A stretch of 64,000 nt of DNA from the NCBI RefSeq assembly GCF_026262505.1, contig NC_067206.1, positions 6,600,879-6,664,878 of the forward strand. Reading direction: 5' to 3'. Shown one piece after another: positions 9,820-20,769 of this stretch. Position 1 is the first letter of the stretch, and each line of letters starts with the position of its first letter. Position numbers and translations under genes: made by a program. The stretch is from Trichomonas vaginalis G3 (Eukaryota > Parabasalia > Trichomonadida > Trichomonadidae). The notes beneath the pieces are model-generated. The model was not told where the DNA came from. It did no database searches and saw only the letters and a program-made list of their open reading frames with translations.

Positions 9820-10746
9820 GCAAAGTTTTAGCTCTTATCTCTAACAAAAAATTAATTTTTAAAAAAATGACGAATACGTTTCACAGCGAGAAAAAAATAA
9901 AAGGCAAGATAGAATTTTCTAGACATAAAGAAGTTGTTTACCGAGTTTTAGCTCTTATCTCTAACAAAAAATTAATTTTTAAAAAAATGACCGAATACGT
10001 TTCACAGCGAGAAAAAAATAAAAGGCAAGATAGAATTTTCTAGACATAAAGAAGTTGTTTACCGAGTTTTAGCTCTTATCTCTAACAAAAAATTAATTTT
10101 TAAAAAAAGACCGAATACGTTTCACAGCGAGAAAAAAATAAAAGGCAAGATAGAATTTTCTAGACATAAAGAAGTTGTTTACCGAGTTTTAGCTCTTATC
10201 TCTAACAAAAAATTAATTTTTAAAAAAAGACCGAATACGTTTCACAGCGAGAAAAAAATAAAAGGCAAGATAGAATTTTCTAGACATAAAGAAGTTGTTT
10301 ACCGAGTTTTAGCTCTTATCTCTAACAAAAAATTAATTTTTAAAAAAATGACCGAATACGTTTCACAGCGAGAAAAAAATAAAAGGCAAGATAGAATTTT
10401 CTAGACATAAAGAAGTTGTTTACCGAGTTTTAGCTCTTATCTCTAACAAAAAATTAATTTTTAAAAAAAAGACCGAATACGTTTCACAGCGAGAAAAAAA
10501 TAAAAGGCAAGATAGAATTTTCTAGACATAAAGAAGTTGTTTACCGAGTTTTAGCTCTTATCTCTAACAAAAAATTAATTTTTAAAAAAAAGACCGAATA
10601 CGTTTCACAGCGAGAAAAAAATAAAAGGCAAGATAGAATTTTCTAGACATAAAGAAGTTGTTTACCGAGTTTTAGCTCTTATCTCTAACAAAAAATTAAT
10701 TTTTAAAAAAAAGACCGAATACGTTTCACAGCGAGAAAAAAATAAA
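9820..10746. repeat. Tandem array of ~120-bp repeats
   Basis: About 7.5 copies of a 120-121 bp AT-rich unit. A marker such as AAGGCAAGATAGAATTTTCT recurs at about 9901, 10022, 10142, 10262, 10383, 10504 and 10625. Copies differ by one or two bases, mostly in A-tracts. The right arm carries only about three copies of the same unit. It has no coding potential, and a satellite-like or subtelomere-like origin is possible. Confidence 0.95.
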
Positions 10747-10923
10747 ACTGTACACTGATTTTAATTTTCATTTCCAGTCACTTTACTTATTATTTTTTCT
10801 TTTTTTCATTTTAATTATAAATTATTTCATAATACGTTTATTTACGTTACCATTTTCTTTATTCTTTTGAATTCCATACTAGACACTTATAGAATATTTT
10901 GATTGTTAACGTACTTCATTAGA

Positions 10924-11766
10924 ATGAATCCTTACAAAGGGTATGTCGATCGAATTTACCTAATTGGTATTTCCAATCAGATTGAAGAAGGTAAAATGAC
11001 ATGGGAAGAAGCTTGCACCTATGTTCCCATCGCTCCAACCCTTCAATCAAATGATTTCAAATATTTAGATGTTTCAAAATCTTTTTTACAAAATCAATTT
11101 AGCTTACAGAATATTCCATTGCCTAAAGGCAAGAAAGGTCGTAGGGTCAATCCCTACGACCAAATCAAAGCTCTTGCTGTGATACATGACCACTGGGCCT
11201 TTCCCTGTGGTCAAACAAAACAACGGAAACGTTTGAAATTACAACAAATTGATGTATCTTATAGAGAAGTACGCAGATACTTCAAAGAAAATCATTTCAC
11301 CAAGACGCGATTAGAGCATGCCGGGCCAGAAACAGCAGTAAGATATTGGGCGCTTTCACCCAATCTTATCTGGCACGCAGATGTTCATTATTTTAGGGGT
11401 GTTCGTGGCCAGTATATTTATGGCATAATCGACGATTTTAGCCGCAAAGTCCTAGCGTGTATACAAATACCAGATATGCTGGCAGCGACGACAGCGAACG
11501 TTGCGGCTTCCGCCTTCATTGAATTTGGCGCCCCTTATTGTTTCTGGACCGACAACGGTTCAGAAAATAGGGGCGCCTTTCAAGATCTACTTGATCTTTG
11601 GGGCGTCCAATGGCGGCATACAGACTCTCATTCTCCCTACCAAAATGGGAAGATTGAGAGATTCTGGCCGACATTGGAGCGCTGCCAAAGCATTCAGGCT
11701 ATTCCTGCCTTTATTTGGGAGTACAATAATAACACACCGCATGAAGATCCCCAATTAATCCATTAA
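10924..11766 (+). CDS. DDE integrase-type transposase (rve fold), broken near its end
   Basis: The 280-residue reading from the first ATG carries a complete catalytic triad of the retroviral-integrase/IS3/IS481 type. The first Asp is in WHADVHYF (residue 153), the second in WTDNGSEN (210), and the Glu in QNGKIERFW (245), giving the classic DD35E spacing. The N-terminal part is basic and probably binds DNA. Such enzymes cut and join element ends. The gene is unlike the Maverick integrases in this window and has no reverse transcriptase or capsid gene beside it, so it is probably a lone DNA-transposon transposase, but its parent element could not be delimited. It is broken, with about one break near its 3' end; related coding continues to about 11898. 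Confidence 0.8.
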   Translation: MNPYKGYVDRIYLIGISNQIEEGKMTWEEACTYVPIAPTLQSNDFKYLDVSKSFLQNQFSLQNIPLPKGKKGRRVNPYDQIKALAVIHDHWAFPCGQTKQRKRLKLQQIDVSYREVRRYFKENHFTKTRLEHAGPETAVRYWALSPNLIWHADVHYFRGVRGQYIYGIIDDFSRKVLACIQIPDMLAATTANVAASAFIEFGAPYCFWTDNGSENRGAFQDLLDLWGVQWRHTDSHSPYQNGKIERFWPTLERCQSIQAIPAFIWEYNNNTPHEDPQLIH

Positions 11767-11898
11767 CTGGAACAAATTACACGCCAAATCAAATGTATCA
11801 GCTGAAACCGAAATACACAAATGCAGATACAGAAAGGTTGTGGCAAATATGGGATACAGATACAGGCATGACCGCTGTTGACACATTCACAGCGTAAT

Positions 11899-12206
11899 AA
11901 TAAACATAATTTTTTAATTTCATTTTTAACAAGTTTTTTTAAATGTATGTAATGAATAATTCATTAGAATATGATAATGCACATTGTAACAGAATAGAAC
12001 AATCACCAAATTTTTTTTTGAAATTAAAAAATAAAAGTAAAAAGTATAAAGTAATCTAACCAAAAAAGATATTTAAAAGAATTTTGGAAAAAACAGAATA
12101 AGGATAATGATATTATTTTAGATACACAATCGATGTACTGAAGAATAATCCGGTAAAATGATGATATAAAATTAGATTATTTTACAAGTAGCTAAAAGAA
12201 TAAAAC

Positions 12207-12208
<2 letters not shown>
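11899..12208. other. AT-rich spacer up to the Maverick 1 A-tract
   Basis: About 310 bp rich in A and T. No gene or clear repeat is seen. Confidence 0.5.
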
Positions 12209-12282
<74 letters not shown>

Positions 12283-12560
12283 TTAGTGGGGCTTCCAGGC
12301 ACTTCGTGCTTCTAGCCCTGAAGATGTTTAGTATAAATGAAGTTCTTATATACGTCTTCCAGGAGCTTTTCACAAATTATATATGTTTTCATGTTTTGTC
12401 AAGACTTCTTCGTAAAATCAGACAAAAATAATGTTTAGGTAGAAGGTTAGATATAACCTCTTTTCTAACCTCTTTTCTACCCTCTTGAATTTTCAAGACT
12501 TCTTCGTACATGTTTTGTTACTTTTCTGTCACTTTTCAGGGAAAAACATTTTTATATTAT
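12209..12560. repeat. Mav1 left terminal inverted repeat with A-tract
   Basis: A pure A-tract of about 70 nt is followed by GGTTAGTGGGGCTTCCAGGC and a small hairpin (GGCACTTCGTGCC-like). A palindromic block of the GGTTAGA type follows (12437-12483) and then copies of a 25-nt motif. The inner parts recur inverted at 35800-36240, and the outer part recurs at the start of Mav2 (41610). Confidence 0.85.
12437..12483. repeat. Palindromic block, GGTTAGA type (left TIR)
   Basis: Two GGT(T)AGA motifs in tandem are followed by inverted TAACC/TACCC motifs at 12-nt spacing with a CTTTTC spacer, preceded by AATAATGTTTA. The mirror copy is at 35820-35868. Confidence 0.85.
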
Positions 12561-12564
12561 ATAA

Positions 12565-13400
12565 ATGAATTTTACAAAACCACCGTTACCGTTCTTTGGA
12601 AATAAGAGTAAATGTAAAGATTATTATATTGAGAGAACTTAAGAAACTACCGAATGGTCTAACATTTGTAGATTTGTTCGTGGAAGTTTCTATATATCCC
12701 ATTTGTGCCATACAATATTCCTGACTCAAAGATTATATGCAATGACTTCGACAACTATATGGACCGTCTCAAAAACATATACCAGACACAAACAAATATT
12801 GAAAGAGTTAAAAGAAAAGATACCTATAGGTAAGATGGAAGCGTATACCATTAGATAAGAAAAATATTGTGAGAGAGGTTTTGAAAAAAAGCAGAATATA
12901 TAGACTGGAATAGTATATCTGCTAGACTATTATATAGTGGTTCTATAAGAGTTCATGACATTGAAACACTTATGTCAAAAGTTTTATATCTTAACTATAC
13001 AAATGTTTTCAAAGAGGACATAGAAAAATATATTGAGGGTATAGAGTTTGTGAGATGTCATTGGAAGCAGTTGTATGAAAAATATAAAGACAAGGAAAAT
13101 GTTTTCTTTATAGTGGACCCGCCGTTCTATAACACATGGGATTTTCAATACCAAGTAGACTGGACTTTGAGAGACTCTTTAGAAACTTTAGACGTTTTAC
13201 ATAACCATCCATGCTTTTACTTTACATCCGATAAAAGTGGTTTGGAAACCGTTATGAGATGGTTAGAGGACATACATGACTATGAGTTTAGATATGACAA
13301 GATAGAATATGAGAGAGGTCCTATAAACCGGAGAAAGTGTCATAACAAAGAAATTTTATTAGTAAGTAAATGTGGTTTGAAATCGGACTACTTGTTTTAG
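12565..13400 (+). pseudogene. Mav1 Dam-like DNA adenine methyltransferase, broken
   Basis: Copy of the D12-class N6-adenine methyltransferase described at 41893-42672. The DPPF catalytic motif and C-terminal half remain recognisable. It is broken, with several breaks. It lies first in the element, just inside the left terminal repeat. Confidence 0.85.
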
Positions 13401-13501
13401 GTTTTTTCCATTGTGTCATTTATTTATTTGACGTGGCAGAAAAGTACAGAGAATATGAAGATGAACCAATGCCTGCAAATGTTCAGTATATGTACTCGTA
13501 A
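13372..13501 (+). pseudogene. Mav1 small single-TM protein, remnant
   Basis: Counterpart of the small membrane protein at 42694-42825, between the methyltransferase and the 120-residue protein gene. Only the hydrophobic and acidic segments are recognisable. Confidence 0.45.
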
Positions 13502-13524
13502 GAGATATTTTTATCTAATATTAA

Positions 13525-13888
13525 ATGGACGCACAGAACTTAGCGAATGCACAGCAACCTGGACAACCAAACCCAGAGAATATTCCAAATGAAGTTAGAA
13601 TACAAACTGCAATGGCAAACTATGGTCAAGTGCCAACAGATGTTACAAATGCAAACTGCCATGTCAAATGACGCTGCGTTAGGTTTGCCACCATGGTATG
13701 CAAATAGAGATGGAAAGAGTTTTATACAAACCCTGAAGTGGGATATAAACAACTTTATGCAGATGACGCGAACACAGGAGTTGACCCAGAATATGTTTTC
13801 TACCAGAGGAGAAACAGAATGTATGAGCTCCAGTTAAAGAATGCTATGGAACTCAACAGGAAACGCAAGAAGACTAGGCGGACATTAG
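13525..13888 (+). pseudogene. Mav1 copy of the 120-residue Maverick protein, broken
   Basis: Counterpart of the intact reading at 42848-43210. Same start and end context; broken, about two breaks. Confidence 0.7.
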
Positions 13889-13905
13889 ATTTTACATATA
13901 GTAAA

Positions 13906-14147
13906 ATGGGTTTCTTCAGTAGTAGGAAACTTCTTTCAGAAGAGTTGGAAGAGGTATATGGAATGGAATAAAAACCGTAGGAAGAGGAATTTGGAACGGA
14001 GTCAAAAATATTGGTAAAAGAGTAGGTCAGTTTGTTGGTATTATACCTAAAGACCCTGAACCAGAAGAACAAGCTCCTGTTATACAACAGCCTGAACCTG
14101 CACCACAGTCTAGTTGGCAACCAAATCCAACACCTCAAGCGTATTAA
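13906..14147 (+). pseudogene. Mav1 copy of the amphipathic 80-residue protein, broken
   Basis: Counterpart of 43229-43471. The proline-rich C-terminal half is well preserved; broken, about one to two breaks. Confidence 0.7.
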
Positions 14148-14151
14148 AAAA

Positions 14152-15002
14152 TTATATTTTTACCGTTCGATAGTAGTTGTATATGAAACTAAGTTCTAAG
14201 TAAAACGCATGGTATAATGGAATTATTCTTTTTCTTCCATCTGTAGTAAACCATACTTGAAAGTCTGAAATACTTCCACTTGGTGGTTCATATAGCTTTG
14301 TAGGTTTTTCGTAAAAGTCATTTGCCAAGCATAAGAAAGAGTTTTGGGCGCCAGAAAATGAAGCATGAACAATAATAGCAGCTGGGTCGAAAACATCTTT
14401 AAATAAATATGGTTCATCTCTTGCATATCGACTGTAAATATTTGCTAAAGGAAGTTCGACTTTCTGATTTAACATTCTTTGCAAATAATACCATGACATT
14501 GCAGTGAATTCTGTATATATTTGTTCGTCTTTCTTTGGATTGTCTTCGTAGATTTGAAATGACACTTGTGAATTTTGTTTGTCATATACAATTCTCACAT
14601 AAAGTGTGCTCTCGGTATTTGCATATTCATCAGCATATTTTGCATAACATGAATTTATTTTATCTTCTATATTTTTTAACGCAGTCTGTAGAGAAGATGA
14701 AAGGTCAACTTGTATTAGCTCAATTTCTTCCCACATTTTTCGTTTCCCTTCAGATATATAATCTATATGAAACCTTACAATAAATGGAAAACTTTTATCT
14801 TCTACAGACACAAACTTCATTCTACGAAAGCCAATAGCTTTTGTGACAGATGGGTCTCTTAACCATCTTAATGGGTAGTCAAAACGATAGCCTTCATGCT
14901 TTACGGTCTCTGTCTCAAAACTTTTGACCGACATTAGTAAAAAGTTCATCTAATGGTTTAGTTGTAGCAACTCTTGAATTTTCTTTTTCTATTGGAAGCA
15001 TA
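14152..15002 (-). pseudogene. Mav1 putative structural protein, ~280 residues
   Basis: The protein-like segment of 265 residues has features such as YRFDYPLRWL near its start, HASFSGAQNSFLCLANDFYE near residue 200, and SDFQVWFTTDG near the end. It is clearly paralogous to the plus-strand gene at 19529-20385 in the same element, sharing RFDYP.RWL, HASFS and SDFQVWFTT. Its family is not recognised. Its place next to the fibre gene and its beta-rich look suggest a virion component such as a vertex or fibre-base protein, which is inference. It is tail-to-tail with the 80-residue gene and head-to-head with the fibre gene. About one break; the Mav2 copy is worse. Confidence 0.6.
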
Positions 15003-15019
15003 TTTTATCTAGAATAAAA

Positions 15020-16618
15020 ATGTCAAATGAAACAGCGTCTATGAGAGAAATACAACACAACCGACAACTCATTATGCAAGCTCTAAATAAGAACACAACA
15101 AACTTTTCAAACTATTCTAAGATATCTGAGTCATTGAAAGAAGGAAACTTAAAACTGACATTAAACCCAATGACAGATGAGTTTCTGTTTCAAGACAATA
15201 GAACCATACTGTCTGTATAAATCCAACAAAAGGAACTTTAAACGAGAAACCTATAAATGAACTTCTTTTGAAAACAGATGTTGACAACAAAGCTGACAAA
15301 GAATATGTAGACGATGCAATAGCAAAAGAAGAAGAAAGAGCTAACAATGCTTATGCAACAAAAGAACATACTCATCCTGAACTAGCAGACAAAACATATG
15401 TTGACAATAAAATGTCAAGTGAAGTGACAAGAGCTGAAAACGAATATTCTAAAAAGACTCATACACATTCTATATCTGAAATAACAGACTTACAAGAAAC
15501 CTTAAACAGGAAAAGTGCCGTTGGACATACACATACATCTTCTGAAATAACAGACTTAAACGTTAGCCTTGAAAAGAAAGCAGATAAAACATATGTCAAT
15601 GAAATATACCAAAGTTTAGTTGGAACAAAAAATATTGAAACTATTGTTGGTGACTTTTCTGTCAATGAAGAAAATAAATATTTTAGATGGCAGTTGGTAC
15701 ATTCCTTAAAAAATGGTATACGGTATAAACTCATTCCGAAAAATACAATGAAATGTATGTAAGCTATAAAAAGAATGATGGTACACAAGTTAAAGTTCCA
15801 TTAGACAACAACTGCTACTTAAACTTATATGGAGACGAACAAAAGAAATATTTATAGAGTTTATGAAATGACAGATATGACATTGCCTGACCAGCTCCAG
15901 CACCATATTATTATGACTATGGAGATGACGTCAGAAACCACATGTAGATGAACAAAAGCTAACATTATATTTAGATTTTTATAGATATAAAAGATATAAT
16001 GCAATAGAAAAAACGAGAATAGTATACTATTATGAAGATGACAGAAATAAATATTATAGTCAAGACTTTACCTACCCTGAAAACATAAGATTATATTATA
16101 AAAAATATTCTGACACAAACAGAAGAAACCTGAAATAGTTGCACTATATTTTAAGTTCAAAAGAGACAATCTATAATATCTCATATGTTTGATTTTAATG
16201 AACTCCAGTAGGTTCTATTTATACATCTATGGAAGCAAGAGGTCCTCAAGTAATGTTTGGTGTTGGTGCATGGGAACAAATAGTCGACAGGTTTTTGTAT
16301 TGTGCAAACTCTTCAAAGGAAACAGGTGGAAGTAAAACGATTTCAGGTGAAAATTTACCTGCCACAGTCACTACATAGATTTAAGTACATCTCAAGCAGG
16401 TTGGCATAGCATAGATATTGGGATGGTCAGGAATGACAAAAGGTAAAGGATATGATGTTAAAGACGACGTTAAGTTTGCTATAAATTGTTACTGGAGTGA
16501 CACTCAGGGAGAAGGAAACCATACACATTTCGTTTCAGGATATATCGCAAACAACGGGAAAGTAAAGAATACATGCCACCTTACATGACAGTTTACGCCA
16601 TGGTATAGAATTGCTTAG
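15020..16618 (+). pseudogene. Mav1 phage-like fibre/collar protein, broken
   Basis: Copy of the fibre gene described at 44329-45930. The middle part, with repeated HTHS.SEITDL motifs, is best preserved here. Broken, with several breaks. Confidence 0.8.
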
Positions 16619-17573
16619 TCGTCATTTTCAACTTCTTTAGCATATTCGTTCAGGAGTTGTCTTATATTTGTTAGGAATGTCTTTGAAAGTATACCACCTT
16701 GAACTTTGACAAGTTTGAAACGAGGTCTGACAATAGTAGTTTTATCTTCTGCTTGCAGTCTGTACATTTTGCCATGTTTGCCTAAAACTTCATAATATTC
16801 TCTTGTATACTTTCTTCTATTTTTACGAACACGAATGTGAGTACCTGTCGGGTTCCCATTGTTGTCATATCAATAGTATTTTCATATGGGTCGCGTTTAG
16901 GTATTTCTATTTTTACTTTGTCACCTTTCTTAAGTTTGAAGGCCTGGCATTCTTTCTTGTTTGTCTCTTTTGACTAAATTGTTAAATATAAAGTCTTTCT
17001 CTAAGTCGGGGTTTGTTTTTTTCATTTCTTCGGGGGAGTGGTTTCCCAAACCTTTTTGTTTACGGTTATTGTAAATATTTTAAACTTGTCTCATCTTTGC
17101 CATGGAGAAATGTCTTACTTGTCGTCATATGACATTTCATTTGCTTCACCACCTTGGTGGTTGGTTTAAGTCTCTTAAATTTTTTATACAACTGTCAATG
17201 ACACCAGAGCAGAATGGTTTTGGTCGACAATGAAATATTGGTTTACATTTTTTGAACGCAGATAGTTTTAATATCGTTGATTGAAAGAACTTTCACAGTC
17301 AGATGTCAGTTTTGTTGGATGGTATTTGTCAACGAATATTGTCAAAGCAGTTTTCACATCTAAAATATTTTGGACCATAATGGTATGTGCTTCACAGTAT
17401 CTGTTTTGACCAACAAAATATTAGCCAGTATGGTGGTCCATTCTGTTCTAACTCTCGGAATGTTTTTCCAAGATATCCATAAACCAAGCATTTGGTGTTG
17501 AACTAAAGATTTTTATCATGAGTGCTTTCTTTGTTGCCTTAGAAACATAGGGGTCCTTGTTTGAATTCGTAAT
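16615..17573 (-). pseudogene. Mav1 Maverick integrase, heavily broken
   Basis: Counterpart of the integrase at 45927-46885, tail-to-tail with the fibre gene. It is the most damaged gene in the element, with many breaks. Confidence 0.8.
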
Positions 17574-17589
17574 TTTTAACCCATAAGAA

Positions 17590-17991
17590 ATGGGTTTATT
17601 TGGCGCATTAGCAGGAGTCGCATCTAGATTTTTGCCCGCAGTGGGAACAATAGCCAGAGGTGTATTTGGAGTTGGAAGGAAGATTTTGAGTACATTAGGT
17701 ATACTTAAAGAGAAAGCACAACCTATTATACAAACTGTACAGAAAGGTTGGGATGTAGCACGAGATGCAGCAAATCTTATTCCAAATCCTGAAACAAGAG
17801 GAAAAGTTCAAGGATGGATGGACAATGTAGGAAGACAAGCAGAAACTACTATATACAAAGCAAATGACTACTATAACCAAGCAGGACACTATATGGACCA
17901 AGGTGAAAGATTCTTTAACAGAGGATATAACCATGCACAACAATGGGTAAACAATAACCAACCTCAACCGCCTCAAACGTGGGGAATGTAA
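17590..17991 (+). CDS. Maverick protein, 133 residues, amphipathic N-terminus
   Basis: The N-terminal ~35 residues (MGLFGALAGVASRFLPAVGT and on) form a Gly/Ala-rich hydrophobic, probably amphipathic helix. A helical middle follows, then a tail rich in Asn, Gln and Pro (residues ~95-133) ending PQTWGM. A short protein with an N-terminal membrane-active helix in a capsid-bearing element recalls adenovirus protein VI or the hydrophobic small proteins of Polintons. That analogy is inference and no homology is claimed. The reading is uninterrupted. It starts 17 bp past the end of the integrase gene, divergently from it. The stop is TAAAG. Confidence 0.75.
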   Translation: MGLFGALAGVASRFLPAVGTIARGVFGVGRKILSTLGILKEKAQPIIQTVQKGWDVARDAANLIPNPETRGKVQGWMDNVGRQAETTIYKANDYYNQAGHYMDQGERFFNRGYNHAQQWVNNNQPQPPQTWGM

Positions 17992-18011
17992 AGTTTTTTT
18001 ACTGAGATGAA

Positions 18012-18170
18012 ATGAACAATACAGCATTGAGACAAATGGGTTCAAGATGGATTTGTCGGCTTCCAGCAGTTACACAACCACGTGTTTGTCAAGTTCTTCC
18101 TATACCTCAGGAAGTTTTAGACCGACTTAAAAAACCTAAACAACCAGTTGAAAACAAAACAAACTAAAAT
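18012..18170 (+). pseudogene. Mav1 copy of the 55-residue Maverick protein
   Basis: Counterpart of 47323-47490. It is preceded by the same TTTTTACTGAGATGAA context as the next gene. Slightly altered relative to Mav2; probably one break. Confidence 0.55.
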
Positions 18171-18185
18171 TTTTACTGAGATGAA

Positions 18186-18751
18186 ATGACCGAAGAAGTT
18201 GAAACGGTAGATTTGACACCACAAACAAAAGTTCAGAACCATTGTCAAAACCTGTCAAAGAACTTACAGATGAAGAGAAAAATTCAATAATAGAAAGTGC
18301 CAGGTCTGGAAATACAAACCCTAACTATAAAGTCACTTTTCATAGAAATGGAACGGCTAGTATCTCAAAAAAGAAACAGACTCTCACAAATAAAATATTG
18401 AAGTCTGAAGGAGTTAAAGAGACAACAGATGGAAAAGTTTACTTCACTGACCAACAGTTCATTATAGAACATCTCATTGACTTAGAGTCGAAATATTCTA
18501 AACTTTACAACAAACACAAAAAGTTGAAAGGAAAACAAAAACAAATGGCATATGATATTTATGAAGATGTTGACGACACAACCATACCTGCAAGTGAGGT
18601 AAAGTCAAAGGAACCGAAAAGTGACGAAAAACCGATAGAAGAAGAAAAACCAAAAACTGAAGATAAACCAAAACCAAAGTTTAGTCAACCTTCATTAGCT
18701 GGTATGGGTTGGCGTCAAAGGCTTATGGTAGCTGGTGGTTATGTAAAGTAA
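18186..18751 (+). pseudogene. Mav1 lysine-rich Maverick protein, ~185 residues
   Basis: A charged, mostly helical protein: a basic middle (KVTFHRNGTASISKKKQTL), a coiled-coil-like segment (DLESKYSKLYNKHKKLKGK), an acidic/proline repeat tail of EEKPKTEDKPKP type, and a final MGWRQRLMVAGGYVK. No family is recognised; a DNA-binding or scaffold role is possible. About one break near the start. The Mav2 copy is at 47497-48077. Confidence 0.65.
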
Positions 18752-18782
18752 AGAAAAAAAACATTTTTTTATTTTTATAAAA

Positions 18783-18850
18783 ATGTACGCTGAGTTTGTT
18801 GGAGAAGACCGTTGGAACTTGTTTGTTAGATGAGAAATATGAAATGGCTA
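18783..18850 (+). repeat. Duplicated 5' fragment of the HNH gene
   Basis: This stretch repeats the start region and first ~20 codons of the gene at 18904, including the upstream T-rich leader. It is a short tandem duplication placed directly in front of the gene. Confidence 0.7.
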
Positions 18851-18903
18851 CCATTTAAAATAAAACATTTTTTTTAAAAAAACATTTTTTTATTTTATTT
18901 GAA

Positions 18904-19491
18904 ATGTACGCTGAGTTTGTTGGAGAAGACCGTTGGGAAACTTGTTTTGTTAGATGAGAAATATGAAATTCACTGTTGTGAGTCATTTGAAGTCAGAAAC
19001 AAAGAGACAAAAAGAGTTTTAAGCGATGGAGGGAAGCGAATAACGGATATACTACTATGAAGATGGGTGGAAAACACTATTTTAAACATGTTGTCATTGC
19101 AACTCATTTTATACCGAATCCTAACAATTTACCTTTTGTAGACCATATAAACCGTATAAGAAACGACAATAGACTTGAAAACTTACGTTGGGTCACTCGT
19201 TCTGAAAACAATAAGAACAAAAGCAAATTTCGAGATATTGTATTCGAATTTGTCGACGAACTAGAAGATGAAACAATTGAAATTACAGACTATGGCAAGC
19301 ATACGCTTGAGTTTTACTACTATAGCGAAGAACAGGACTCTTTCTACTTTTATACCGGCGTAAACTATAGGAAATTACAAGTATGTTTTACTAAGGCGGG
19401 CTATGCTTATGTAAACGCTAGAGATACAGATGGAAAATACGTTAGACTATATCTTAACAAATTCAAGAAGCTATATGGCATACCATTTTAA
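18904..19491 (+). pseudogene. Mav1 HNH homing-type endonuclease, broken
   Basis: The C-terminal 144 residues (from 19057) have the HNH layout: HVVIATHFIPNPNN, then VDHINRIRNDNRLENLRWVT and SENN, matching phage and giant-virus HNH endonucleases that follow the HxLVAxxFIPNP pattern. The N-terminal part (MYAEFVGEDRWE) is found again at the start of the 104-residue gene at 27340-27654. Such enzymes cut DNA and spread themselves. It occupies the place where Mav2 has the polymerase gene. About two breaks. Confidence 0.8.
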
Positions 19492-19528
19492 AACATTTTT
19501 TAAAACAGTATATTTTTACATATATTAA

Positions 19529-20385
19529 ATGTTTCAGGTTGAAAAACAAAGAACAAAAGTAGTAGATACAAAACCGTTAGACTATATCTTTACAAACGCC
19601 GGTAGGACTATATCAGATGAAGAAATTTCATCCCGAGCATACAGGTTTGACTATCCAATTCGTTGGCTTCAAAGTCCTTCAGATGCAAAGGCAATAGGAT
19701 TTAGAAGAGTTTTGTTTTCAAAAAGAACTAACGCATTTATGTTCGCAGTATATTTTCATGGGCAGTATGAAGGTTCTGATGGTCTAATAGACAAATTTGA
19801 CGAAATGAGAATCTTTACAGTTCGTTCAGACGAAAACCTTGAGAAGACTCTAAATGACTTTCAAACTCAAATAAACAAATACTACTGGGAATTTCAAGAA
19901 AAATACGACTCTTTACTAAATGGAACATACTATCTAAAACTAGAATAACAAGATGAATTCCACCGTTTCATTTCAAAGGATTGAAATAACCCTCCAAGAG
20001 TACACAGTTTTTATTTTGGGAAGTAGACAAACGTTCTTGGGCACAATTTCTTCGGTTACTAAACCAGAACGAACCATTACCACCTGACGGTCCGTTTAAA
20101 TTTATACGTCCACCAGCAGATTTGACAGTTTATAGAAACGTGTTTGACCCTCAAAATGTCATGTGTCATGCAAGTTTCAGTTCAAGCAACAATAGTTTTC
20201 TATGTATTGGTAAGGACTTTTATGACTTTGCTTCTAAATTCTACGAACCACCTAGTAACAGTTTCTCTGACTTTCAAGTTTGGTTCACAACAAATGGTGT
20301 GCAACATATTATTCCATTGTACTATGACTTTTATCTCGAATTGTCTTTCATATATAACTACGGAAAAGTGCTGAAAAAGTATTGA
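19529..20385 (+). pseudogene. Mav1 paralogue of the ~280-residue structural protein
   Basis: Two well-preserved blocks (19529-19948 and 20122-20385) match the minus-strand gene at 14152-15002 along its whole length. Shared marks are RFDYPIRWL, KAIGFRR, HASFS and SDFQVWFTT. Divergence between the paralogues is much greater than between Mav1 and Mav2 genes, so the duplication is older than the split of the two elements. It is absent from the visible part of Mav2. Broken, about two breaks. The function is unknown; a virion part is inferred. Confidence 0.7.
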
Positions 20386-20396
20386 AAATAATGTTT

Positions 20397-20446
20397 AGGT
20401 GAAGAGGTGACATCTCACCCGTTTTCTCACCTCTTTTCTCACCTCA
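20397..20446. repeat. Palindromic block, GGTGA type (copy 1)
   Basis: Two GGTGA motifs are followed by three inverted TCACC motifs at 12-nt spacing, with GTTTTC/CTTTTC spacers, preceded by AATAATGTTT. Confidence 0.9.
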
Positions 20447-20553
20447 TGAATTTTCATGAATTTCATCGTAAATGTTTTGTCAAGACTTCTTCGTAAATGT
20501 TTTGTCGAAACTTCTTCATCGTAATGAGCGTAAATGACCCAAAAATATAATTT

Positions 20554-20613
20554 AGGTGAAGAGGTGACATCTCACCCGTTTTCTCACCTCTTTTCTCACC
20601 TGTTTTCTCACCC
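20554..20613. repeat. Palindromic block, GGTGA type (copy 2)
   Basis: Two GGTGA motifs and four inverted TCACC motifs at 12-nt spacing; the longest copy of this type. Confidence 0.9.
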
Positions 20614-20707
20614 GTTGAATTTTCATGAATTTTGTGCTGAATTCGACAAAAATGAGTTTTTGGTTGAAAAAAGAGGTGGAGCCAAAAGTGGCTCGACCTC
20701 AAAACAA

Positions 20708-20769
20708 GCATTTTGTGAAGAATATACCAACCCGCGGAAAACAGCGGGTTGCTTTTTATACAAAATTCA
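20708..20769 (+). repeat. 62-bp copy of a KilA-N gene segment with terminator-like hairpin
   Basis: Identical to 21263-21324 inside the KilA-N gene. It contains the stem AACCCGC (20729-20735) / GCGGGTT (20744-20750) with an 8-nt loop followed by GCTTTTTATA, which looks like a bacterial intrinsic terminator. Confidence 0.85.

Larger units (their letters stand above)
5923..10746. repeat. Left arm of a large inverted duplication
   Basis: This arm (end of the propeller gene, beta-helix gene, upstream DNA, tandem array) is nearly identical by eye to the reverse complement of 36310-40595. The arms differ mainly in tandem-array copy number and in scattered one-base length changes. The interval between them holds the integrase-type gene and Mav1. 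Alignment on the outer side stops exactly at 5923, paired with 40595. Confidence 0.9.

Noticed and set aside
9820-10746. Tandem 120-bp array as an LTR or as the end of the integrase-type element
   Set aside because: The array is a simple tandem repeat shared with the right arm, where no integrase gene adjoins it. No LTR-type ends, primer site or reverse transcriptase are seen.
10924-11766. Integrase-type gene as the integrase of Mav1
   Set aside because: It lies outside the terminal repeats and differs in sequence from the true Maverick integrases at 16615-17573 and 45927-46885.
20397-20446. GGTGA blocks as bacterial-style intrinsic terminators
   Set aside because: They have multiple spaced motifs on each side, occur in both orientations relative to the genes, and lack a consistent T-run after the stem; a repeat or binding-site array fits better.
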